Shown here in pieces: positions 54,485 to 63,910 of a stretch of DNA of 64,000 nucleotides. How positions within the stretch are numbered: position 1 is the stretch's first letter; every line of letters starts with the position of its first letter. The position numbers were made by a program, and so were the translations under genes. Under the pieces are notes generated by a model. That model worked only from the letters and a program-made list of their open reading frames with translations. It was not told the origin of the DNA and ran no database searches. The DNA comes from Orientallactaga sibirica. Lineage: Eukaryota > Chordata > Mammalia > Rodentia > Dipodidae. The DNA is taken from the NCBI GenBank assembly GCA_036365145.1, contig JAEOAD010000018.1:5412001-5476000 (forward strand), in the 5' to 3' direction.

Positions 54485-54860
54485 AAAGGTCTTTGTCCCT
54501 GTTCCTGGCACTGAGCTTCTGAAGCCTTTGGAGTGACAGCAATGGCTTTGGTACCCCTAAGCAGCCCGCTCATCTCACAGTTCATGATAACTTTATGTTA
54601 TAAATTGTGAATGGGGATGACTGAAGGATACACACTGTCCCTGGTGCTGAGAAGGGCCTAGATAATTGAGAGACCTGCTGTGCTGAGATTAGAGGTGTAG
54701 AACTTGAGCCTGATGGCAGAATGGAGGGGTAAATGTAGGGTGGTCAGTGTATCACTGAGAAGAGGCTATAGAAGGAACCTGGAATGCTCAGGAACCCCTG
54801 GCCACATCCCCATTCCTTCTTCTTTGGCTACTCATTTGTGTCTTTTTAAAAAAATGTTTT
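54485..54860 (+). other. Single-copy part of LETM1 intron 1 with a partial local repeat
   Basis: Bases about 54592-54645 resemble 56506-56562 (ATTGTGAATGGGG, TGACTGAAGGAT). Confidence 0.55.
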
Positions 54861-54861
54861 A

Positions 54862-55018
54862 GAGCTGGGCGTGGTGGTGCACTTTAATCCCAGCACTTGG
54901 GAGGCAGAGGTAGGAGGACTGCCGAGAGTTCAAGGCCGCCCTGAGACTACATAATTAATTCCAGGTCAGCCTGGACCAGAGTGGGACTCTACCTTGAAAA
55001 AAAAACCAAAAAAAAAAA
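54862..55018 (+). mobile_element. B1-type SINE
   Basis: Full copy lacking the ACGC box (GTGCACTTTAATCC). Confidence 0.9.
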
Positions 55019-55027
55019 AAAAAGTTT

Positions 55028-55355
55028 TTATATTTTTATTTATTTATTTGAGAGAGAGAGATACAGAAATAGGCAGTAGCAGGTAGCCTTTAATCCCAGC
55101 AAGGCAGAGAGGAATTGCCATGGTTCGAGGCCACCCTGAGACTACATAGCTAATTCCAGGGCCTGGCCTCCAGAAAAACCACAAAATAAATAAATAAATA
55201 AAAAGAAATAGGCAGGTAGAGAAATGAACTCCAGATGAACTCCAGATGCATGCGTCCCCTTGTGCATCTGGCTTACGTGGGTCCTGGGAAGTCGAACCTG
55301 GGTCCTTAGGTTTTGCAGGCAAGTGCTTTAAACGCTAAGCCATCTCTCCAGCCCT
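55028..55355 (-). mobile_element. DIP-type SINE split by a B1
   Basis: Pieces 55028-55076 and 55204-55355; AGAAATAGGCAG flanks the inserted B1. Confidence 0.9.
55077..55203 (+). mobile_element. B1-type SINE, degraded, within DIP
   Basis: Short copy with several deletions (GTAGCCTTTAATCCCAGC, AATTCCAGGGCCTGG). Confidence 0.85.
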
Positions 55356-55400
55356 CATTTGTGTCTTTTGTGAGAAACTGACAGAGTAGAATACTTAGCT

Positions 55401-55459
55401 GGGTTCTGTAAGGTTTTTTTTTGGGTTCTGTAAGGTTTTTTTTGGGTTCTGTAAGTTTT
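55401..55459 (+). repeat. Three tandem 21-22 bp units
   Basis: GGGTTCTGTAAGGTTTTTTT at 55401 and 55423, then GGGTTCTGTAAGTTTTAG at 55444. Confidence 0.9.
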
Positions 55460-55467
55460 AGCAAGTT

Positions 55468-55608
55468 GTAAAAACAGTGAACATGGTGGTGCATGTGCCT
55501 GGAGTTCATTTGCAATGGCTAGAGGCTCTGGAATGTCCATTCTCTGTTTCTCCCTCTCTCTCACTGTCTCTCTATGATAAATAAATTAAAAAAAAAAAAA
55601 AAAAAAAA
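55468..55608 (+). mobile_element. DIP-type SINE, 5'-truncated
   Basis: From ATGGTGGTGCATGTGCC to an AT-rich tail. Confidence 0.85.
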
Positions 55609-55611
55609 AAG

Positions 55612-55760
55612 CCAGGCATGGTGGTGCATGCCTTTAATCCCAGCACTCGGGAGGCAGGGGTAGGAGGATCGCCGTGAGTTTGAGGCCACCCTGAGACTAC
55701 AGAGTGAATTCTAGGTCAGCCTGAGCCAGAGTGAGACCCCACCTTCAAAAACCAAAAAAT
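55612..55760 (+). mobile_element. B1-type SINE
   Basis: Full copy. Confidence 0.92.
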
Positions 55761-55769
55761 AAAATAATT

Positions 55770-55940
55770 GCTGGGCGTGGTAGCTCACGCCTTTAATCCT
55801 AGCACTCGGGAGGCAGAGGTAGGAAGATCGCCATGAGTTTGAGGCCACCCTGAGAATGCAGAGTGAATTCCAGGTCAACCTGGGCTAGAGTGAGACCCTA
55901 CCTCGAAAAACCAAAAAAAAAAAAAAATAATAATAATAAT
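55770..55940 (+). mobile_element. B1-type SINE
   Basis: Full copy with (AAT)n tail. Confidence 0.92.
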
Positions 55941-55976
55941 TAATAAATAAGTTAAATAAATTAAAAAACCCAGAGG

Positions 55977-56118
55977 CTGGGCATGGTGGCACACACCTTT
56001 AATCCCAGCACTTGGGAAGCAGAGGTAGGAGGATCTCCAAGAGTTCAAGGCCACCCTGAAACTACATAGTGAATTCCAGGACAGGCTAAGCTAGGGTGAG
56101 ACCCTACCTTGAAAAACT
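55977..56118 (+). mobile_element. B1-type SINE
   Basis: Full copy. Confidence 0.92.
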
Positions 56119-56129
56119 AGAGTATCTAG

Positions 56130-56295
56130 CCAGGCGTGGTGGTGCACGCCTTTAATCCCAGCACTTGGGAGGCAGAGGTAGGAGGATTGCCATGAGTTCG
56201 AGGCCACCCTGAGATTACACAGTGAATTCCAGGTCAGCCTGAGCTAGAGTGAGACCCTACCTTACAAAACCAAAAAAAGAAAAAGAAAAAAAGAA
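56130..56295 (+). mobile_element. B1-type SINE
   Basis: GAAAAACTAGAGTATCT before and after is the target-site duplication. Confidence 0.95.
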
Positions 56296-56384
56296 AAACT
56301 AGAGTATCTTAGGAACTCCCAAATTTGTAGTCAACAGAAGTGCAGGTAGCCTGTATACCTGCAGTAGGGACCATATTTCTGGTT

Positions 56385-56497
56385 GGAGAGCATGACCTGG
56401 AACTCATTCTGTAGCCCAGGCTGGCCTTGAACTCATGGCAATCCTCCTACCTCTTCCTTGTGCTAGGATTAAAGGTGTGTGCCACCATGCCTGGCTG
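56385..56497 (-). mobile_element. B1-type SINE, 3' part missing
   Basis: Inverted from GACCTGGAACTCATTCTG to CACCATGCCTGGC. Confidence 0.85.
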
Positions 56498-56604
56498 CTA
56501 ACATCTTTTATGTCATAAAATTGTGAATGGGGGTGACTGAAGGATCCAGACTCCCTAGAGATGCAAGGTCCTAAATGTGATGTTTGATGACAGTATCTTT
56601 CCCT

Positions 56605-56985
56605 GGGGCTGGAGAGATGACTTAGTAGTTAAGAGTGCTTGCTACTGAAGTCTGAGGGCCTGGGAGGGCCTGAGACTGCCCAAGTTGGACTCCCCAGAAC
56701 CCACATAAAAAGCTGGGTGGCCATGCATGTGGGTAACCCCAGTCTAAAGGAAGTGGGGGACTGGAGAATACTGGGGCTTGCAGACCAAAATTGGCAGCTT
56801 TAGGTTAAAGTAGAGACCATATGTCAAGGAAAGTATACAGATGAATAATAGAGAAGGGTCCTGGAAGCTCTCTTTGGGCCTTCACATACACGCACATGTG
56901 CACACATGTGCATATACCACAAGTAATACACCATGCATACCCAAATATGCATACACACAAAAGAAAAAAGTGAAACAGGAGTTGC
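56605..56985 (+). mobile_element. B4-like composite SINE
   Basis: Head GGGGCTGGAGAGATGACTTA, then AAAAGCTGGGTGGCC, TGGGGCTTGCAGACC and a CA/TG-rich end, the same plan as 38955-39385. Confidence 0.72.
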
Positions 56986-57084
56986 AATGACATAAAGTGA
57001 TGAACAGATGTCCTCACTGCACACTCCACTGCCTGTAGTGTTGGGGCCTGATGGTATCTCAGGGTGTTGCCTACTGCCTTTTTT

Positions 57085-57223
57085 TGTTTGTTTATTTTGT
57101 TTTGTTTTTCGAGGTAGGGTCTCACTCTAGCTCAGGCTGACCTGGAATTCACTGTGTAGTCTCAGGGTGGCCTTGAACTCTTGGCAATCCTCCTACGAGT
57201 GCTAGGATTAAAGGCGCCCGGCC
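57085..57223 (-). mobile_element. B1-type SINE
   Basis: Inverted, deleted near its head. Confidence 0.9.
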
Positions 57224-57224
57224 T

Positions 57225-57730
57225 TTTTTTTTTTTTTTTTATTGACAATTCCTTAATTGTAGACAATATCCCTTGGTACTTCCCTCCCTCCCCACACTTT
57301 CCCCTTTGAAACTCCATCTCTATCAGTTTCTCTTTTCATTTTGATGTCATCACCTTTCCTCCTATTATGATGGTCTTGTGTAGGTAGTGTCAGGCACTGC
57401 GAGTTCATGGATGCTCCTCCTCTGCATGGGCCACCTACCTTCTGCTGGAGATGGTGCCTCTGGCCCCACCCTGCCCATAACTACTATCTCTTTGAGGAAT
57501 GGCTTCCTAATGCTTGTTTTTCCAGTAGTTTTCAGCCCTTTACCCTTGGGATTCTTGCTTGGTCTATAGGACTGTATGTTATATTGCCCTTCCCCCCAGC
57601 TATAATTAGTGAGGAGTCCCACCTGGGGGTATCTCATAGTCCTCAGTGCCCCTTCCCTGGGACTTAAGACCTAGTTTCCAAATTGGGGAGACTCTTTGCT
57701 CCACTATGCTCTGAACATGGAGGGGGTCCG
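57225..57730 (-). mobile_element. L1 3' end of a divergent subfamily
   Basis: The last 190 bp (57230-57412) match the other L1 3' ends inverted (GACAATTCCTTAATTGTAGA, TATTATGATGGTCTTGTGTAG). Beyond 57412 the sequence differs from L1-A/B, so this is either another 3'UTR type or a junction with host DNA. Confidence 0.6.
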
Positions 57731-57797
57731 ATTCTAAAAAATTTTCAAAGATGCTGGTTGAGCTGTTTACTTACTTTTCTCTTTGTTTCTGTCATAG

Positions 57798-57858
57798 GTA
57801 GTCCGAGGGATCGAGCTTGTCTCAGTTGTACCAGGACCATGGGGTTGATAAGCCATGA
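57798..57858 (+). CDS. LETM1: LETM1 coding exon 2
   Basis: A 61-nt exon bounded by a pyrimidine-rich acceptor (TTTCTGTCATAG ending 57797) and a strong donor (GTAAGT at 57859). Joined to exon 1, codon 27 becomes GGT and translation continues SPRDRACLSCTRTMGLISH before two bases of the next codon. The block RDRACLSCTRT agrees with the rodent LETM1 presequence as I remember it. This region is poorly conserved between mammals, so a generic gene finder could miss it. An L1 3' fragment ends roughly 65-100 bp before the acceptor. Exon 3, which should carry the end of the presequence, was not found before base 64000. Confidence 0.88.
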
Positions 57859-57982
57859 GTAAGTAAACACATCATTTTGCATTGGTCTGCTGAAGATATT
57901 GAGTGTGCATCTGGACTCTTGCTTTATAGGATAAATAGCAGCTACTACTTTATTATTTCTTGCTTTTTAAAAAATAATTTTT

Positions 57983-58130
57983 TTGAGCCAGGTGTGGTGG
58001 CGCATGCCTTTAATCCCAGCACTCGGGAGGCAGAGATAGGAGAATTGCCATGAGTTCGAGGCCACCCTGAAACTACATAGTGAATTCCAGGTCAGCCTGG
58101 ACCAGAGCAAGACCCTCCCTCGAAAACCAA
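57983..58130 (+). mobile_element. B1-type SINE
   Basis: In LETM1 intron 2, after TATTTCTTGCTTTTTAAAA. Confidence 0.92.
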
Positions 58131-58132
58131 AA

Positions 58133-58318
58133 AAAAAAAAAATTTTTTTATTTGTTTGAGAGAGAGAGAGAGAATGTTTGCCAGGGCCTTCAGCCACTGC
58201 AAACAAACTCCAGACACACGCACTGCCTTGTGCATCTCTGTCTTATGTGGCTCCTGGGGAATCAAACCTGGGTCCTTTGGCTTTGCAGGCAAGTGCCTTA
58301 ACTGCTAAGCCATCTCCA
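58133..58318 (-). mobile_element. DIP-type SINE
   Basis: Inverted; followed by a second TATTTCTTGCTTTTTAAAA. Confidence 0.9.
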
Positions 58319-58349
58319 GACTTATTTCTTGCTTTTTAAAATATATTTT

Positions 58350-58512
58350 TTGCCGGGCGTGGTGGCGCACACCATTAATCCCAGCACTTGGGAGGCAGAG
58401 ATAGGAGGATTACTGTGAGTTTGAGGCCACCCTGAGACTATATAGTGAATTCCAGGTCAGCCTGAGCTAGAGTGAAACCCTACCTCAAAAAGCCAAAAAA
58501 AAAAAAAAAATT
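58350..58512 (+). mobile_element. B1-type SINE
   Basis: Full copy. Confidence 0.92.
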
Positions 58513-58524
58513 AATAATAATAAT

Positions 58525-58717
58525 AATAATATATTTATTTATTTGAGGGAGAAAGGGGAAGAAAATGGGTATGCCAGGGGCTTTTGCAACTGCAAAAAAT
58601 TTCCAGATGTATGTACCAGTTTGTGCATTTGGCTTTACTTAGGTACTGTGGAATTGAACCCAGGCAAGTAGGCTTTGCAAGCAAGTGCCTTTAACCACTG
58701 AGCCATCTCCCCAGCCT
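58525..58717 (-). mobile_element. DIP-type SINE
   Basis: Inverted; followed by a third TATTTCTTGCTTTT. Confidence 0.9.
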
Positions 58718-58741
58718 CCTATTTCTTGCTTTTGTTTCCTC

Positions 58742-58908
58742 TTTTTTTTTTGTTTTGTTTTGTGTTGGTTTTTTGAGGTAGGGACTCATACTAGCTCAGG
58801 CTGACCTGGAATTCACTATGTAGTCTCAGGGTGGCCTCAAACTCACAGTGATCCTCCTACAGCTGCTTCCCAAGTGCTGGAATTAAAGACGTGTGCCACC
58901 ATGCCCAG
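58742..58908 (-). mobile_element. B1-type SINE
   Basis: Inverted; TTGCTTTTGTTTC at 58725 and 58912. Confidence 0.92.
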
Positions 58909-58949
58909 CCTTTGCTTTTGTTTCTTTAAATCTTTCTCTTTTTTTTTTT

Positions 58950-59134
58950 TTAAATATTTATTTTTTTTTGTAGAGAGAGAGAGTATGGGCGCACCAGGGC
59001 CTCTATACACTGCAGACAAATTCCAGATGCATGCGCCACTCTGCATATGGCTTTACATGGGTACTGGGTAATCAAACCTGGGTCCTTAGGCTTGCAGGCA
59101 AGTGCCTTATCTGCGTAGCCATCTCTCTAGCCTT
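58950..59134 (-). mobile_element. DIP-type SINE
   Basis: Inverted copy ending CATCTCTCTAGCC. Confidence 0.9.
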
Positions 59135-59157
59135 CTTTTTTTGTTTTTGGTGTTTAT

Positions 59158-59360
59158 TTATTTCTATAAAATTTTATTTATTTGAAAGAGAGAGAAGGGG
59201 AGAGAGAAAGAATGGGCACTCCAGGGCCTCTAGCCATTGCAAACAAACTCCAGCCACATGCGCCACCTTGTGCATTGGGCTTATGTGGGTACAGGGGAAT
59301 CAATCCTGAGTTCTTAGACTTTAAGCAGGCTCTTTAACCACTAAGCCATCTTTCTAGCCC
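59158..59360 (-). mobile_element. DIP-type SINE
   Basis: Inverted copy ending CATCTTTCTAGCCC. Confidence 0.88.
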
Positions 59361-59361
59361 A

Positions 59362-59511
59362 GTTTTTTGTTTGTTTGTTTGTTTTGTTTTTTCAAGATCG
59401 GGTCTTGCTCCAGCCCATGCTAACCTGAAATTCATTCTGTAGTCTCAGGGTGGCCTTGAACTCATGGAGATCCCCCTACCTCTGCCTCTGGAATCAAAGG
59501 TGTGTGCCACC

Positions 59512-59515
<4 letters not shown>
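59362..59515 (-). mobile_element. B1-type SINE
   Basis: Inverted, after (GTTT)n. Confidence 0.87.
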
Positions 59516-59516
<1 letters not shown>

Positions 59517-59546
<30 letters not shown>

Positions 59547-59688
59547 GAGATAGGGTCTCGTCTCACTGTAGCCCAGGTTGACCTGAAACTAACTATGTAT
59601 AATTCCAGGCTGGCCTTGAACTTTCAATGATCTTCCTATCTCGGTCTCCTAGGCTGGGATTAAAAGTGTACACCATCACACCTGCTTC
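59517..59688 (-). mobile_element. B1-type SINE, older
   Basis: Inverted with about 28 T first. Confidence 0.8.
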
Positions 59689-59734
59689 TTTTTTGGTTTA
59701 TTTTGTGGGTTTTTTTTTGTTGTTGTTTTGTTTT

Positions 59735-59894
59735 AAAATATTTTATTTACTTTGGAGAGAGAGAATGGGCACACCAGGGCTTTTAGCCACTGCAAATGAA
59801 CTCTAGACGCATGCACCTCCTTATACATCTGGCTTTACATGGGTAGACTTTGCAGGCAAGCACCTTAACTGCTGAGCCATTTCTGCAGCCCATT
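59735..59894 (-). mobile_element. DIP-type SINE
   Basis: Inverted copy, deleted around the GGGTAGACTTTGC point. Confidence 0.87.
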
Positions 59895-59898
59895 TTGT

Positions 59899-59941
59899 AA
59901 GAGAGAGAGAGAGAGAGTGTGTGTGTGTGTGTGTGTGTGTT
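59899..59941 (+). repeat. (GA)n(GT)n microsatellite
   Basis: AGAGAGAGAG then about 11 GT units. Confidence 0.92.
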
Positions 59942-59956
59942 TTAAAAGCAGTCTCT

Positions 59957-60105
59957 CAGTGGTGGCGCACGCCTTTAATCCCAGCACTAGGGAGGCAGAG
60001 GTAGGAGGATCCCCAAGAGTTCGAGGCCACCCTGAGACTACACAGTGAATTCCAGGTCAGCCTGAGCCAGAGTGAGACCCTTCCCCAGGGAAAAAAAAAA
60101 AAAAA
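59957..60105 (+). mobile_element. B1-type SINE, slightly 5'-truncated
   Basis: Starts GTGGTGGCGCACGCC; AAAAGCAGTCTCTCA before and after. Confidence 0.93.
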
Positions 60106-60107
60106 AA

Positions 60108-60256
60108 GCAGTCTCTCACTCTGGCCCAGGCTGATTTGGAACTCACTCTGTAGCCCTAGATCTAGGCATCTCCTTTAACTCACTTCAGTTCTCCTAGATC
60201 TTCCTACCTCAGCCTCCCTAGTGTTGGGATAAAAGGTAGAGCTACCATAACTGACC
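60108..60256 (-). mobile_element. B1-type SINE, old
   Basis: Inverted, diverged, with a TCTAGGCATCTCC insertion. Confidence 0.7.
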
Positions 60257-60327
60257 CTTCTACTCATACCACTAGCATTTTGGTGTATGTCTCTCTCTCT
60301 CTCATTTAAAATTTTTTTTATTTATTA

Positions 60328-60475
60328 GCCAGGCATGCTGGTGCACACCTTTAATCCCAGCACTTGGGAGGCAGAGACAAGAGGATTGCTGTGAGTTGAG
60401 GTCACCCTGAGAATACAGAATGAATTCTAGGTCAGCCTGGGCTAGAGTGAGACCCTACCTCGAAAAACAAAAATA
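60328..60475 (+). mobile_element. B1-type SINE
   Basis: TTTATTTATTA-like flanks; full copy. Confidence 0.9.
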
Positions 60476-60652
60476 TTTATTTATTTATTAGAAAGAGAGG
60501 GAGTGAGCATACTAGGCCTCCAGACACTGCAAACAAACTCCAGAAGCACATGCCACCTTGTACATCTGGTTTACGTGGGTCTTGGGGAATCAAATCTAGG
60601 TCCTTAGGCTTTGAAGGCAAGTGCCTTAATGGCTAAGCCATCTCTCCAGCCA
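60476..60652 (-). mobile_element. DIP-type SINE
   Basis: Inverted full copy. Confidence 0.9.
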
Positions 60653-60654
60653 CC

Positions 60655-60885
60655 CCTTTTTTTTTTCCCCTAAGGTAGGGTCTCACTGTAGCCCAGGCTG
60701 ACCTGGAATTCATTCTGTATTCTTAGGGTGGCCTCAACTCACAGTGATCTTCCCATATCTGCCTCCCAAGTGCTAGAATTTTTGTTTTTTTGAGACAGAG
60801 TTTGGATATGTAGACTAGGCTGGCTTGGTACTTTAGACAATCCTCCTGCCTTAGCCTCCCCTTTCCTTGGATTATCCATGTGCCT
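60655..60885 (-). mobile_element. Two B1-type SINEs, the second old
   Basis: Inverted 60655-60780 (AAGGTAGGGTCTCACTG) and a diverged 60783-60885 (GAGACAGAGTTTGGATATG). Confidence 0.7.
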
Positions 60886-60899
60886 CACCATTTCCAGAA

Positions 60900-61962
60900 T
60901 GGCTTTTTTTTTTTTTTTTCATACAAACCTGTTTTTGGTGTAGTTGTAATTACAGCCTACTACAGTTTTGCCTATTTAGTATAACCAGTCTTTCCATGCT
61001 CACATAGCTGTCATGTTTATTGGCTTTCCCTGGAGCCGTTTGGGTGTGCAGGGCAGTATTAGGGGTGTTGGATCTGTCTGTGGGCACAGGACAGATCCTC
61101 CCTGGAATACTTTTGGTCTTTCAGATGCATCCTTTCAGAAATGCCCATAGTATATCCCTCTGGGGATGTATCTTGGGTGTGATGAATTTAGCCTTCTCTT
61201 TGGTACCAAAGCTAGCAATATCAGATAATGACAGTATTCCAGATGAGACTAGGGTGCCATTGCTAGGCCAGTGGACCAGTCCAAAGGCTTCCTGGAGGAG
61301 TGGCATCCACAGCTCCAAATTATGCATGGACTTGAATTTCCCATGGGTCTTCTGTGTCCTCTGTGCCCACATCTACTTCAGCTCAATCTTACCTTAAGGA
61401 GAGGGCCAGCAAAGACCATTCCCCCTCCGGGCTCTCAGATCAGAGCACTGCAAGGGTGTTTATTTCCTCTTCTTTCCACATCCCTGCTGTTTTCCTGTGG
61501 AAGACCAGGACACTGGTATCATGTTTGTAGTTCCTGTGCCTTCAGTTCCTCCTCACTGCTGGTGGCTGTGGGTTTATTTTTTTGTGCATTAATTAATTAA
61601 TTAAGGTTATGTTAAACATAACCAATAGTGTTTCCTGAGACAAATTTAATTCCCTAAAACAAAAATGACTAGTTATCTGCAAAGACCTGATTGCTGTTAA
61701 AGCCCTTTCAGCTTTGCTGCCGAGACTTTGGGCTTTTTGGAAACAGTAGTGCTTCAGCGGGTAGATGTTTGCTGCTCTTGCAGCATTTGGCCAAACTCCA
61801 CAACTGAGAGCATCCTGGTTTGTGCTTTCTACCTTTGGCCCCTACTGTGTGCCCATTGGGTGGAATGTTAGGTTTCTTTTTGGATGGTCTTGACATAGGA
61901 ATATTGAGGATCCTCACTAATGCACCAATGTATGCCAACACACTGCTATGATATGAGAATTT
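60900..61962. other. Longest single-copy stretch of LETM1 intron 2 in the window
   Basis: About 1.06 kb free of SINEs, with overlapping open frames on both strands (for example 61020-61394 + and 61124-61372 -). None has splice sites that fit LETM1 exon 3, and none resembles its expected sequence. Confidence 0.5.
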
Positions 61963-62325
61963 TGGGATGTCCCTGGATTCTTGGCATATGAATTTAAAAA
62001 ATTGAAATTCACAGATGAGATGGTAAGGTTTAGAGAGATTTTATTATTAGATTAAGAGAACGAAAGTGGGAGAGAGTATGAAATGCTCCTGCCAATGAGA
62101 AGGCAGGAGGTGGTAAACCCCACCTAGAGACCCAAATTTGGGTCACTTATAGGTTCTGAATGGAGGCTGAGCTAACCAACCACAATGCCAGGTTCATGTT
62201 TCATCTTTCCAGGAATCTTAATTCTAGGAAAGGGTAATTCCTGCCTAGAGAGGGACTCAGGTTGAATTTATAGAAAAACAGATCTAAGGAACTCCTTTAG
62301 GTTGCAAGAGAAAAGCTGTATCTGG
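61963..62325 (-). mobile_element. Possible solo LTR or LTR-like fragment
   Basis: Read on the minus strand it has a TATAAG element (CCTATAAGTGACC), AATAAA in TAATAATAAAATC about 115 bp later, and a possible terminal ATCCCA. No flanking duplication was established and the 5' boundary is uncertain. Confidence 0.35.
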
Positions 62326-62468
62326 AACCAGGCACAGTGGCACAGCCTTTCATCCCAGGGAGGCAGAGCTAGGGGGAGGATCACTATGAGTTCCAGGCCA
62401 CCCTGAGACTACATAGTGAATTCCAAGTCAGCCTGCAGTACAGTGAAACCCTACATCCAAAAAAACAA
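62326..62468 (+). mobile_element. B1-type SINE, degraded head
   Basis: AAGCTGTATCTG precedes it and recurs at 62699. Confidence 0.85.
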
Positions 62469-62698
62469 AGCCAGGTGTGGTAGCGTACACCTTTAATCCC
62501 AGCCCTCAGGAGGCAGAGGTCAGAGGATTGCTGTGAGTTCAAGGCCACCCTGAGACTACTTAGTGAATTTCAGGTCAGCCTGGGCTAGAGTGAGACCCTA
62601 CCTTGAAAAACCAAAAAAAGAAGAAGAAGGAGAAGGAGAAGGAGAAGAAGAAAAGAAAAGAAAAGAAAAGAAAAGAAAAGAAAAGAAAAGAAAAAAAG
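62469..62698 (+). mobile_element. B1-type SINE with (GAA)n/(GAAAA)n tail
   Basis: Full copy; about nine AAAAG units at 62650-62696. Confidence 0.92.
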
Positions 62699-62706
62699 AA
62701 GCTGTA

Positions 62707-62862
62707 TCTGTGCTGCCAGATAGCTTAGGGGTTAAGGCAGAAGTTGGACCAGGTTTAACTCCCCAGAACCCATATAAGCCAGACACACAAGGTGACACAC
62801 ACAAGGTCATGCATGTACACAAGGTGGCTCCATGCGCCTGGTGTTCTCTCTCATTTAAAAAA
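62707..62862 (+). mobile_element. DIP-type SINE, deleted
   Basis: GCCAGATAGCTTAGGGGTTAAGG; lacks part of the tRNA-like domain. Confidence 0.8.
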
Positions 62863-62869
62863 AAAAAAA

Positions 62870-63026
62870 AGCTGGGCGTGGTGGCGCACACCTTTAATCC
62901 CAGCACTCGGGAGGCAGAGGTAGGAGGATCGCCCAAGAGTTCGAGGCCACCCTGAGACTACATAGTTAATTCCAGGTCAGCCTGGACCAGAGTGAGACCC
63001 TACCTTGCAAAAAAAAAAAAAAAAAA
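62870..63026 (+). mobile_element. B1-type SINE
   Basis: Full, little-diverged copy. Confidence 0.93.
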
Positions 63027-63028
63027 GA

Positions 63029-63230
63029 TGGGACTGGTGGAATGGCTTAGCGTTTAAGGTGCTTGCCTGCAAAGCCAAAGGACTCAGGTTCAATTCCCCA
63101 GGACTCACGTAAGCCAGATGCATAAGGTGGTGCATGCCTCTGGAGTTCGTTTGCAGTGTCTAGAGGTCCTGGTGCATCCATTCTCTCTCTCCTTGACTCT
63201 CTCAAATAAATAAAACTTAAAAAAATAAAA
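63029..63230 (+). mobile_element. DIP-type SINE
   Basis: AAAAAGATG before and AAAAAGATG after. Confidence 0.92.
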
Positions 63231-63523
63231 AAGATGTATCCTCTGACCTCTAGCAAAGTGGAGACTACAAGGGCAGGGTCAAGGACATTTCTTGCTTTAA
63301 CTTTCTGGGCCCAGTCACCCTAAACTTCCTTATTCTCAAGACTATTGTTATTAAAAAAAAAAAAAAAAAAAAAAAAGCAGGGCTTCTTTCTTCCTGAAGT
63401 ATGCAGTGACCTGGGATTGAGCACGTACAATGCAGGGCGAGGGTCTGTGAGGCCTGTGCTTTGGGCCCTGAAGAAGGCAGAGTATGGTCTTTGGTGTAGT
63501 CTATTTATTTGTTTATTTATTTA

Positions 63524-63680
63524 TTTTTATTTCTTGGTTTTTTGAGATAGAGTTTCATTCTAGTCCAGGCTGACCTGGAATTCACTATGTAGTCTCAGGG
63601 TGGCCTTGGACTCGGCGATCCTCCTACCTCTGTCTCCTGAGTGCTGGGATTAAATGAATGCATTGCCAAGCCTGGCCTTT
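63524..63680 (-). mobile_element. B1-type SINE
   Basis: Inverted copy after (TTTA)n. Confidence 0.88.
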
Positions 63681-63685
63681 AAATT

Positions 63686-63910
63686 TTTTAGGTAGGGTCT
63701 CACTCTGGTCCATGGGGTCTCAGGGTAACAGAGTGCTGGGTAGGTTATCACTTGGCCTGGGGAGGGCCCAGGTTATCACTCTAGCCCAAGCTGATCTGGA
63801 AATTACTCTGTAGTCCCAGGATGGCCTCAAACTTGCTATGTAGCTAAGGCTGCCTTGAATTTCTAATCTTCCTGCCTCTGTCTCCTGAGTTCTGGGATTA
63901 CAGGATAGGG
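63686..63910 (-). mobile_element. B1-type SINE, old, rearranged
   Basis: Inverted; GGTAGGGTCTCACTCTGGTCC, then an internal insertion and CTGGGATTACAGG. Confidence 0.65.

Larger units (their letters stand above)
52483..57797 (+). other. LETM1: LETM1 intron 1
   Basis: GT-AG intron of 5315 bp between the two recognised coding exons. It contains a CT microsatellite, about 1.5 kb of single-copy sequence, and some 15 SINEs, one B4-like element and one L1 3' end. The first 270 bp remain CpG-rich. Confidence 0.85.

Noticed and set aside
61020..61397. 125-codon frame tested as LETM1 exon 3
   Set aside because: The translation has nothing of the expected end of the presequence or following region, and no fitting acceptor/donor pair was found.
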